This document shows, piece after piece, positions 18,237 to 25,784 of a stretch of 64,000 nucleotides of DNA. The first letter of the stretch is position 1. Every line of letters begins with the position of its first letter. This DNA comes from Pseudopedobacter sp965218985. Lineage in GTDB: Bacteria; Bacteroidota; Bacteroidia; Sphingobacteriales; Sphingobacteriaceae. Under the pieces are notes generated by a model. It did not search any database, was not told where the DNA came from, and saw nothing but the letters and a program-made list of their open reading frames with translations. The position numbers were made by a program, and so were the translations under genes. Location of the stretch: the NCBI GenBank assembly GCA_965218985.1, contig CBDCMP010000007.1:620001-684000 (forward strand), in the 5' to 3' direction.

Positions 18237-19793
18237 TTATAATTGTTCCTGTATTTCTCTTGGAAGTTTATTGATACTTTCTATCTGAATATTTTTGTAA
18301 TAAGCTTCTGCCGCTTCAGATTGTATTTGAATCAAACCTTTACCAATAGGTTTCCAATCTCCGTCTTTAGTTTGTTGCATCAGGTTATTCAACACCATTA
18401 CCACTTTACCGTTTACCACATGGATGCTTTGGTTGCCCAAGCAATAAAGCTCTAGCGTATTCCATTCTCCTTCGGGTTTTTCATTATCAAAACCTCTTTT
18501 TGCATGATTGTAAGGAGCTTTTCCCCCACTCCTAATATCCGCCACTGTTGCACCTTTTTGGTAACCCATTTCTTTTCCATCTTGTGAAACTACTAACGGA
18601 ATAGTTGCTTTTACCCCAGCTAAAGCATAATAATCGCCGATATCATGCCTTTGCACCTGAAACTCATGAGATTGCATCCAAACATTCCAGAAAGAACGAT
18701 AAGAGCCAATTGCATGATAAAGAATGCCATTATCTTTTGGATCTTTAAGACGGGGTTCCCATATTCTATTTCCCCATTTAAACTGCACTTTAAGATGGTA
18801 ATTTTGATATTCCAGCTTCGAGGTCAACGCTCCATAAATCTCTCCGGAGATATGCAGAACAGTTTCATCTCCTTGTTTCTCTAGTTTAAAAACTTTTTTG
18901 GGGTCGTTATTTAAGCCCAAAGGCTCTGCATTTTTACCGTTGCTTTTAGGGTCAACATTTGGCAAATCTTTAACCGAAGCATGTGGCGCACCAATAAAAA
19001 CCGCCCAATTATCTTTTAAATCATCAGTTAAAAGATTGGTGAATTTCTTTTTTGAAGGTGCAGGATCATTAATTAAACCACCAGCCCATTTTATTGCCGC
19101 AGTTAATTGGTTTAAAAAAGTTTCATCATCATATTGTTCATCCCTATGACCTAAGCCGGTATAAAACACCCTGCCACCATCAAAATGATGGAACCAGGTA
19201 ATGGGATGGTTCCCCTGCATTTCGCCACCGGTATAAGATTTTTCATCTAGATAAGTTAATACGTTTACATAAGGTTTTACAGGCTCTTTAAAATTATACC
19301 ATTCGTCTTCGGTTTGGCGGGTTTTATAATCCTTGCCAAAAAAAGCTTTATAATTTTCTGAAGTGTTTAAAACCGCCTTCTGAATTTTTGGGTGTTTGCT
19401 AAATACAGCCCCAATCATGGCGTTATACCATGGCCAATCCATTTCTGTATCTGATGCGGCATGGATGCCAACAAAACCTTTTCCTCGGGCGAAATAGGCT
19501 TTCAAAACATCTTGCTGACTATCGTTTAAAATATCTCCGGTGGTATTGAGGAATACCAAAACATCGTACTTGAAAAGTGCGCCATCAAATTTTGCCGCAT
19601 CCTCAGAAAAATCAATATCCCAATTATTTTTATTGGCTAGTTTTTTAAAAGTTTCTATTCCTTTAAGGATAGATTTGTGCCTAAAACCCTCCGTTTTAGA
19701 GCATACCAGTATTTTTAAATCATTAACCTGTGCAATTGAGGCATTTAAAAAAAACACCATTAAAATTGCAGAAAAACCGATTTTTAGTTTCAT
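18237..19793 (-). CDS. Secreted ThuA-DUF1080 fusion protein
   Basis: 518 residues with a signal peptide (cleavage near NASIAQ). Residues about 25-245 are a ThuA-like glutamine-amidotransferase fold (KILVCSKTEGFRHKSI, GFVGIHAASDTEMDWPWY, TGLGHRDEQYDDE). Residues about 265-510 are a DUF1080 concanavalin-like domain (NGILYHAIGS, EFQVQRHDIGDYY, EWNTLELYC), a family now described as 3-keto-disaccharide hydrolase. Each half is known from sugar catabolism, ThuA from trehalose/3-keto-sugar pathways. Its place inside this PUL suggests it handles an oxidised or unusual sugar product, but direct evidence is lacking. Confidence 0.9.
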   Translation of the reverse strand: MKLKIGFSAILMVFFLNASIAQVNDLKILVCSKTEGFRHKSILKGIETFKKLANKNNWDIDFSEDAAKFDGALFKYDVLVFLNTTGDILNDSQQDVLKAYFARGKGFVGIHAASDTEMDWPWYNAMIGAVFSKHPKIQKAVLNTSENYKAFFGKDYKTRQTEDEWYNFKEPVKPYVNVLTYLDEKSYTGGEMQGNHPITWFHHFDGGRVFYTGLGHRDEQYDDETFLNQLTAAIKWAGGLINDPAPSKKKFTNLLTDDLKDNWAVFIGAPHASVKDLPNVDPKSNGKNAEPLGLNNDPKKVFKLEKQGDETVLHISGEIYGALTSKLEYQNYHLKVQFKWGNRIWEPRLKDPKDNGILYHAIGSYRSFWNVWMQSHEFQVQRHDIGDYYALAGVKATIPLVVSQDGKEMGYQKGATVADIRSGGKAPYNHAKRGFDNEKPEGEWNTLELYCLGNQSIHVVNGKVVMVLNNLMQQTKDGDWKPIGKGLIQIQSEAAEAYYKNIQIESINKLPREIQEQL

Positions 19794-19799
19794 AATTAA

Positions 19800-20660
19800 T
19801 TATTTCAAATTGCTGTTAAATAGGGTATAAACCTCTTTCCAACCTCCCTTTTCATTGCCTCCGTTTGGCCCACCTGTAATGAGCCAATAGGTCATCCCCG
19901 TATCAGAAATATCAAAGCTTTCTTTGGTTTCTGATTTGGAATGTTCATCATCATTTAAAAAATGGGTGTCGTCTAAATTATACAGCCAAACCCAGTTAGG
20001 ATTTTTACTCTCTTTTAACCAAGCCCAATGAGTAATATCCGATTTAAAATCATCTTCTCCGTTTGAGTTATTTTGATCTAAAATTTGATGATAGGTAACT
20101 GTTGGAAAGTCTTTCTTCATATCTGCCCAAGTTTTGTCGCATAAACCATGATGATGATTCTCGTTCCATTTGCTATGTGAAATGGCATGAATAAATTCTC
20201 TTTTATTGGGATTGGTGGCTTGAATCATTTCGTAAGCCATTTCCATTGGACCCGCACAAATAAACCAAAGCGGATTTTTAGCGGAGCTTTTATTCGCTTC
20301 TTTCACAAAGTTGGCTATCGCTTTTTCCTTCTCGATTTGGTCATTAAATATCTTTTTTACTTTTAAACCAAATCTTTTAGCACCTCCTTTAGCAGCGTCA
20401 TCCATCACTAATTCCCAGAATTTTCTCGATTCGCCTAAATGGTTATTATAATCGTAATGTACTAACCTATCTTTTAAACCAGCATAACTAATTAAAGCCA
20501 AAGAAAAAGCAGTTGCGCCCCAATCGTCTGTATCATGCAAATTACCATCAGAACTAATGGCGATCCTACCAGCAGGCATGTTGATCATACTGGTTTGCGC
20601 ATGATTCTGAAAACTCAGAAAACACGCAAAAAAAAGAATGAAGATTGATTTGTTTAACAT
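19800..20660 (-). CDS. Secreted nucleoside-hydrolase-like (DUF1593-like) protein
   Basis: About 286 residues from the ATG at 20660; a signal peptide ends near NHAQT. The segment RIAISSDGNLHDTDDWGA resembles the Asp-rich calcium site of inosine-uridine nucleoside hydrolases, and WFICAGPMEMAYE and FIHAISHSKWNENH are other recognisable stretches. It is shorter than most family members and the catalytic residues are only partly recognisable. Secretion and PUL location argue against a nucleoside substrate; a ribose-like or N/O-glycoside bond in the target glycan is an open possibility. It is 6 bp upstream of the ThuA-DUF1080 gene, so the two are likely co-expressed. Confidence 0.6.
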   Translation of the reverse strand: MLNKSIFILFFACFLSFQNHAQTSMINMPAGRIAISSDGNLHDTDDWGATAFSLALISYAGLKDRLVHYDYNNHLGESRKFWELVMDDAAKGGAKRFGLKVKKIFNDQIEKEKAIANFVKEANKSSAKNPLWFICAGPMEMAYEMIQATNPNKREFIHAISHSKWNENHHHGLCDKTWADMKKDFPTVTYHQILDQNNSNGEDDFKSDITHWAWLKESKNPNWVWLYNLDDTHFLNDDEHSKSETKESFDISDTGMTYWLITGGPNGGNEKGGWKEVYTLFNSNLK

Positions 20661-20718
20661 AATAATCATCAAAAATGTGTCGGTCTATTTTCTGCTTTTT
20701 CCACTAGCAAAACCCATT

Positions 20719-22101
20719 TTAGTTTTGATTAAATTTAAAATAATCCAGGTTGAACAAATTATTCCCACTTCCTTTAAACACCAAATACAGGTTTTGATTT
20801 TCCGAAATACTGCTAATCTTACACGAAAAATCTTTGTAATTATCCCATGCTCCGGTGCTTGTTATCTTGCAAGACGCTACTAAATTTCCTTTTGTGCTTC
20901 CCTGCCTTACCTCTATGGTTCCGCTGTTTAATGTGGCGGCCCTAAATGTTAAGCTGCTGTTTTTCTTGATATTTTTGATGTTTGGAAAAAACAAAGAACC
21001 TCCGTTTTGGATATTTTGGATAGAAAAGCCTCCTTTAGGATTTTCCATTTTAGCAGTTTTATCTGCTGCCATATACCATTCAGCTTCAATTTTATTCCAA
21101 TTGGCATCGTATTGCCCCACGCCTATTTCACCATGTTTATCCAAAAAATCAGTGTCATCTACCATCTCGCCGTTATCTTTATAATGCAAATAGTTTACAT
21201 AGGATTGGCGGTAACGGGCAACATCTTTACCCAAATAAAAGTGACACCAAGTATGAAACCATTGGTTGTTCCACTCAAAATAATTGCCATGTGCGGCGTT
21301 GTTTAAACCGTATTCGTCTCTATTCGCCGAAAATCCTTTTCTAACATAAGGACCGTAAATATTATTGGAAGTCGCATAAGCGGTACCTGCAGATAAATAG
21401 AAAATACCATTTCTTTTGTGCAATGTTGGTTTGTCGTTTCCACCTAAACCCTCTGCATTTCCGGTTATCTCGATTTTTTTTGGAGCTTCGGTTAAAGAAA
21501 TCATGTCTTCACCTAACTTGGCAATCATGTAATAATATGCGGGGTCGTTGGCCCTAAAATGACCAAAAGCAATGTAAGCCGTTTTTGCTGCATCGTCGTC
21601 AATCAAAACTGTAGGATCATATTCTGCAATAGGTGTTAAATCCTCAGCTAAAAATGGTTTTCCCAGCACATCTTTAAAAGGTCCAGCTGGTTTATCGCCC
21701 ACTAAAACTCCTGTATTTTTATTACCGTTAGAAAAATAGAAATAATATTTGTTGTTTTTAAATGCCATATCGGGCGCCCAACAATTATCAGACTTACCCA
21801 TATAGGTAGTAGCCGGATCAATGGTGCTTTCTAATTTCCAATTGATTAAATCAGATGAAGTCCAGATTTTCCAATCGGGCATCACAAATTTCTTTGCGCT
21901 GATATCGCCATCCCTGGTGGCATATAAATAAGCCTTGTTGTTAAAAATATGGATGTGCGGATCTGCCATGCCGACATCTGCCACCATTGGTTTTATCTTT
22001 TTAATGCTATCTAAAGCTGTTTTCTCTATAACCGAGTTTTGATTTCTAGCAAATACTGAGGCGCAACTGAACAAGATGAGGAAAGCTATTTTATACATCA
22101 T
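20719..22101 (-). CDS. GH43 glycosidase with C-terminal CBM6
   Basis: 460 residues with a signal peptide. The GH43 propeller has the base Asp in VGMADPHIHIFNNKAYLY, a middle Asp in IAEYDPTVLIDDDA and an acid Glu in ITGNAEGLGGNDKPTLHK. The C-terminal ~120 residues form a CBM6-like module (GSLFFPNIKNIKKNSSLTF, STGAWDNYKDFSC). This architecture is typical of exo-acting GH43 enzymes of Bacteroidota acting on xylose-, arabinose- or galactose-containing chains. It precedes the nucleoside-hydrolase-like gene by about 60 bp and is separated from the upstream sulfatase by a dispersed repeat. Confidence 0.9.
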   Translation of the reverse strand: MMYKIAFLILFSCASVFARNQNSVIEKTALDSIKKIKPMVADVGMADPHIHIFNNKAYLYATRDGDISAKKFVMPDWKIWTSSDLINWKLESTIDPATTYMGKSDNCWAPDMAFKNNKYYFYFSNGNKNTGVLVGDKPAGPFKDVLGKPFLAEDLTPIAEYDPTVLIDDDAAKTAYIAFGHFRANDPAYYYMIAKLGEDMISLTEAPKKIEITGNAEGLGGNDKPTLHKRNGIFYLSAGTAYATSNNIYGPYVRKGFSANRDEYGLNNAAHGNYFEWNNQWFHTWCHFYLGKDVARYRQSYVNYLHYKDNGEMVDDTDFLDKHGEIGVGQYDANWNKIEAEWYMAADKTAKMENPKGGFSIQNIQNGGSLFFPNIKNIKKNSSLTFRAATLNSGTIEVRQGSTKGNLVASCKITSTGAWDNYKDFSCKISSISENQNLYLVFKGSGNNLFNLDYFKFNQN

Positions 22102-22139
22102 TTCAAATATTATTTTATCGAAAAATCAACAATTAGAAA

Positions 22140-22265
22140 GCAATGTCGTTTAACTAAGAAGTTTTTCTCAGCTTTTAGTCGACGATAGGAGAAATCTTAC
22201 AAGCAAAGTCTTCACAAAGCATGCGACACCTATTTGATGTTTCACTATCATTCAACACGACGTCC
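22140..22265. repeat. Dispersed palindromic repeat, copy 2 (MITE-like)
   Basis: Lies between the GH43-CBM6 gene and the sulfatase gene. It shares with copy 1 the tail TTTGATGTTTCACTATC-TTCAACACGACG and an interior GGAGAAATCTTACAAGCA, which corresponds to ATAAATCTCACAAGCA in copy 1. Its left end (AATGTCGTTTAACTAAGAAG) is more diverged. It is non-coding and probably separates two transcription units. Confidence 0.6.
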
Positions 22266-22285
22266 CTTAACTAAACGATATCGAA

Positions 22286-23734
22286 TTAAAAAGCTTTTTT
22301 ACTGCCCATATACTCGCTTTTTGGCACACCGTGTAATTTCTGTAACACCTGATATCTTTTTCTTAACAGCTCTAGCTCCATTTTATATTTTGGATCTTTA
22401 GCCAAATTGTTGGTTTCATGCGGATCAAACCTGATATCAAATAGCTCTTCGTAATTATGTTCGATGTAATTCATGTATTTGAACCTTGGAGTAACTACCC
22501 CTTCCTGCCTGGGCAATTGCGGGCCACCTAAAAAATAATACTGATAAAAGAAGTCTTTTCTTTCAGGAATTTTGTTCGCTAACACCTCAAACAAATCTTG
22601 CCCTTGCATGGCATTTGGTACTTTTATTCCAGCAAATCCCAAAATAGTAGGTGCTATATCTATATTCAAAGCCATTTGAGGGGCTTTATACTGTTTGATT
22701 TTATCGGGAGAATTTGGGTTGTAAATTAGCAAAGGTATCCTTATAGATTCCTCGTAACCCCACCATTTACCTTCCATCCCGTGTTCGCCCAAAAACATCC
22801 CGTTATCACCCATTACAATGATGATGGTGTGATCTGCAATTCCCATTTGATCTAACTTCTTCATCATCCTACCAATGGCATCATCCACTCCCGTAATTAA
22901 ACGGTAATAATTTTTAACATTTTCCTGATATAATTGAGGGATTCCGAATAATCCCTTCCATCTTGCTCTACCAAAATTGGTATCGGTCTGAAAAAACGGA
23001 GGGAACTGTTTCCAATATTTAGGATTGGCCGTAACAGGTTCTGGAATAATAACATCCTTATAAACATCTTTATATGGGGGCTGTATAACATACGTTGGCG
23101 GATTGCCGTCTTGCTCGTGTGGGGCTTTAAAACTTACCGACAAACAAAAAGGTTTTACACCATTCCCATATTCACCTAAAAAGTCTTGAATAGCATTACT
23201 TAAAGTATCAGTATCATGAATTTCTTTTCCGTTTTTCCCTTGGATAATGTAATTCGGTTGCATTTGAGCACCAGCTTCGGAGTTTACCCAATAATCAAAA
23301 AGTTGTTGCGGCGGATGTGTCCCGATGCCAAATTTGCCAATAAAGCCACTGCTATACCCTGCATTTTTGAGCAAAGCGGGGTAAGTGTTTGCGATTGCCT
23401 CGGATGTTAAATCTGTGCTAAAATCGTTGATGTGGTGTTTGTTCTCATACTGACCAGTTAAAATACTGGCCCTGCTTACACAGCAAATAGAAGTGGTGAC
23501 ATACGCATTTTGAAACAACACCCCGGCGTTTGCCAGTTTATCCATATGAGGAGTTTTGATAATCGAATTGCCCATGGCACCCATTGCATCCCACCTTTGG
23601 TCATCTGTTAGCAGAAAAATGATGTTTGGTTTAGCAGATTTATTGGGCTCCTTTTGCTTTTGTGAAAAACCACAAAAGGGGCTTATACCCAAAAGAAATA
23701 AAGCAAGCAATTTAAATACATTGGTTTTTTTCAT
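22286..23734 (-). CDS. S1 family sulfatase
   Basis: 482 residues, normal length, with a signal peptide. LLTDDQRWD provides two metal-binding Asp residues, and SICCVSRAS gives the formylglycine cysteine (Cys84, spacing CxxxR88, with Val where Pro or Ala is more usual). VMGDNGMFLGEHGMEGKWWGYEESIRIPL is the second metal/sulfate-binding segment. It should hydrolyse sulfate esters on a sugar in the periplasm or on the cell surface. It follows the jelly-roll lyase gene by about 35 bp. Its sulfatase domain is related to but clearly distinct from that of the sulfatase-GH78 fusion. Confidence 0.94.
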   Translation of the reverse strand: MKKTNVFKLLALFLLGISPFCGFSQKQKEPNKSAKPNIIFLLTDDQRWDAMGAMGNSIIKTPHMDKLANAGVLFQNAYVTTSICCVSRASILTGQYENKHHINDFSTDLTSEAIANTYPALLKNAGYSSGFIGKFGIGTHPPQQLFDYWVNSEAGAQMQPNYIIQGKNGKEIHDTDTLSNAIQDFLGEYGNGVKPFCLSVSFKAPHEQDGNPPTYVIQPPYKDVYKDVIIPEPVTANPKYWKQFPPFFQTDTNFGRARWKGLFGIPQLYQENVKNYYRLITGVDDAIGRMMKKLDQMGIADHTIIIVMGDNGMFLGEHGMEGKWWGYEESIRIPLLIYNPNSPDKIKQYKAPQMALNIDIAPTILGFAGIKVPNAMQGQDLFEVLANKIPERKDFFYQYYFLGGPQLPRQEGVVTPRFKYMNYIEHNYEELFDIRFDPHETNNLAKDPKYKMELELLRKRYQVLQKLHGVPKSEYMGSKKAF

Positions 23735-23769
23735 GTCTATCTGTTTGTTCCCCGTTTATCAGATTGCTA

Positions 23770-24660
23770 TTATTTACGCCTAATCCTTAAATCACCAACA
23801 AAGGTGGTAATATCATAAGGTATTGATGCGCCACCATAAGCTCCCCATTTTGGATAGGTGATTTTTCCATCAAGTGTTCTATGATAAGCCCTTTTTTTAT
23901 CAGGAGATAAAATAACCCGATAATCGGAGCCTGAGTCATCCACATTAAACGTTTGCTTAACCCCATTGAACCAATATTCTATGTAACCCAGTTTTGTAGT
24001 ATCGGTACCTGTATAACTAGATACTTTAATCCCAAAAACAATATTTTGCCACTGGTTTTGCGGGACTGCTTTTTTCCAAAGCGTATTTTTTTCCCTCCCT
24101 ATAACTTCACCTTCCTTTTTCCACCAATCTGAAGATTCTCCCGGACCATAGGCATTCAGGGAAAGCATGCCGTTTCCATAAGTTAGGTTAAAGGGATAAT
24201 TTTGTCTTACATCTCCACCGCCCTCTGTCTTCCACTGAAAAACTGCGCATCCACTCTTGAAATTTTCTTGTTTGATGTTTATTTTCCAATTGTAGCTGAT
24301 ATAAATTGTTTCGCCTTCCTGCTGTTCATAACCTTTAGCCCTACTTATTTCGGCTCTTTTAGCTCCAGATGGTTTATATACTTTCCAAACTTTCCCATAT
24401 CGGGGGTCATCAATGGTGGTTAAAGTGGGTGTTGTTCCATGATTATCCTGATCGTTAAAATTTACAAATACTTCACCAGATGGTTTATTTGGGTCTCCAT
24501 ACCAGATTTGCTGCCCCTCTATTTTTGCAGTATCTGATGCTGGCGTTTGCTGGGCATTTGCAACTTCATAACGTGAAAAACAGATCAATAACACTCCCAG
24601 ACCTACTAATACCTTCCTAGTAGAAATTAAATAATTTAAAAACGGATGACTTCTTTTCAT
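23770..24660 (-). CDS. Jelly-roll polysaccharide lyase, PL28 ulvan-lyase-like
   Basis: 296 residues. An N-terminal signal segment (residues about 15-36) is followed by a single beta-jelly-roll of about 250 residues: VFVNFNDQDNHG, GAKRAEISRAKGY, CAVFQWKTEGG, LGYIEYWFNGVKQ, AYHRTLDGK, YPKWGAYGG. Alternating charged/aromatic strands and the C-terminal KWGAYGG are the pattern of the PL7/PL20/PL28 fold group; size and the company of GH105, sulfatases and rhamnosidases favour PL28, which cuts the rhamnose-3-sulfate to glucuronate bond of ulvan by beta-elimination. PL20 glucuronan lyase is the main alternative. It is 7 bp from the GH105 gene. Confidence 0.72.
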   Translation of the reverse strand: MKRSHPFLNYLISTRKVLVGLGVLLICFSRYEVANAQQTPASDTAKIEGQQIWYGDPNKPSGEVFVNFNDQDNHGTTPTLTTIDDPRYGKVWKVYKPSGAKRAEISRAKGYEQQEGETIYISYNWKINIKQENFKSGCAVFQWKTEGGGDVRQNYPFNLTYGNGMLSLNAYGPGESSDWWKKEGEVIGREKNTLWKKAVPQNQWQNIVFGIKVSSYTGTDTTKLGYIEYWFNGVKQTFNVDDSGSDYRVILSPDKKRAYHRTLDGKITYPKWGAYGGASIPYDITTFVGDLRIRRK

Positions 24661-24667
24661 TTGTTTG

Positions 24668-25774
24668 TTATTTTAATTTTAAAACCTCACTACCTGCCAT
24701 CAAAAATGCTCCGGTACCAAAGTTTTGCCAGCTATCCGCATCGGCAGGTTTAGGATCAAAACCAATATTTTGTACCCAACCTACTTTTCCGCTTGCTTGC
24801 TGACATTTCAATAATGCGTCCCAGGCTTTTACCACTGCAGGTTGATAATCGGTTTTATCCAACAGACCATTATTTACGCCCCAAGCAAGTGCATAGGTAA
24901 AAAAGCCGCTGCCACTCACTTCGCCATGATCAAAAGATTCTGGAGACAATAAACTGGTTTTCCATAAACCATCTTTTTGCTGTAGCTCTTTTATCCTACC
25001 TGCCATTTCCCTAAACAGCCCTTCATAAAAAGGACGGGTTTTATAATCTTTGGGCATATCGGTTAAAATCAAGGCCAAACCAGCAATCACCCATCCATTT
25101 CCCCTTGACCAAAATATTTTATTCCCGTTTTCCTCTTTCAAATCAGCACTGGCACCTGTCCATAAAAACCTGGCATCACGGGCAAAAAGCTTTTCCTTTT
25201 TATCATACAATAAATTATAGGTTTGGGTATAATACTTATCCATTTCTGATAGGTATGTAGTGTCGTTTTTTAACTTGGCATAAGTGGTTAAAACAGGCGG
25301 AGCCATAAATAGGGCATCGCACCACCACCATAAAATTTTCTTTTCATCTGTTGCATTTCCAGATTTCCACTCATAATCTTTATATAAATGATCTTGGATA
25401 ATTTGATCTGTAGGAGCCAGATTAGCTTCCTCCCCAATAGATTTCAAATAAATATAGCTGTAACAAATGGCCAAATCATCTGCATGGTAAAAGCGTTCCC
25501 AAGGTTGCCAATTATTACGCTTTGCCATATCTTTTAAAGCATTTAAATAATTTTTATCTGCTGTAGCTTGATGGGCTTTCACTACACCTGTGTAATAAGC
25601 TCCGTTTGTCCAATCAGTTGGAGATTTTGCCTGGATGGGATTAGCTTCTTGCCATTTTAAAGCCTTCAGCATTGCCTCTTTAGTGGTTGCTTTGGTTACT
25701 TTTTGGTGGATTTTACAGGATGATAAAAATGCCAGAAAAATTAAAAGTAAAGTGCTTTTTAAAAAATGCTTCAT
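24668..25774 (-). CDS. GH105 unsaturated uronyl hydrolase (lipoprotein)
   Basis: About 368 residues. A lipobox (FLSSC, Cys23 of the longest frame) marks it as a lipoprotein facing the periplasm. The (alpha/alpha)6 barrel carries the catalytic Asp in WWWCDALFMAPP and the late motif HGEVSGSGFFTYALAWGVNNGLL typical of GH105. The reaction removes the 4,5-unsaturated uronic acid that lyases leave at the new non-reducing end. It sits between two lyase genes with almost no spacing, which is exactly where its substrate would be produced. The start at 25774 is preferred over the ATG nine bases upstream; both are possible. Confidence 0.92.
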   Translation of the reverse strand: MKHFLKSTLLLIFLAFLSSCKIHQKVTKATTKEAMLKALKWQEANPIQAKSPTDWTNGAYYTGVVKAHQATADKNYLNALKDMAKRNNWQPWERFYHADDLAICYSYIYLKSIGEEANLAPTDQIIQDHLYKDYEWKSGNATDEKKILWWWCDALFMAPPVLTTYAKLKNDTTYLSEMDKYYTQTYNLLYDKKEKLFARDARFLWTGASADLKEENGNKIFWSRGNGWVIAGLALILTDMPKDYKTRPFYEGLFREMAGRIKELQQKDGLWKTSLLSPESFDHGEVSGSGFFTYALAWGVNNGLLDKTDYQPAVVKAWDALLKCQQASGKVGWVQNIGFDPKPADADSWQNFGTGAFLMAGSEVLKLK

Positions 25775-25784
25775 CATAGTCATC

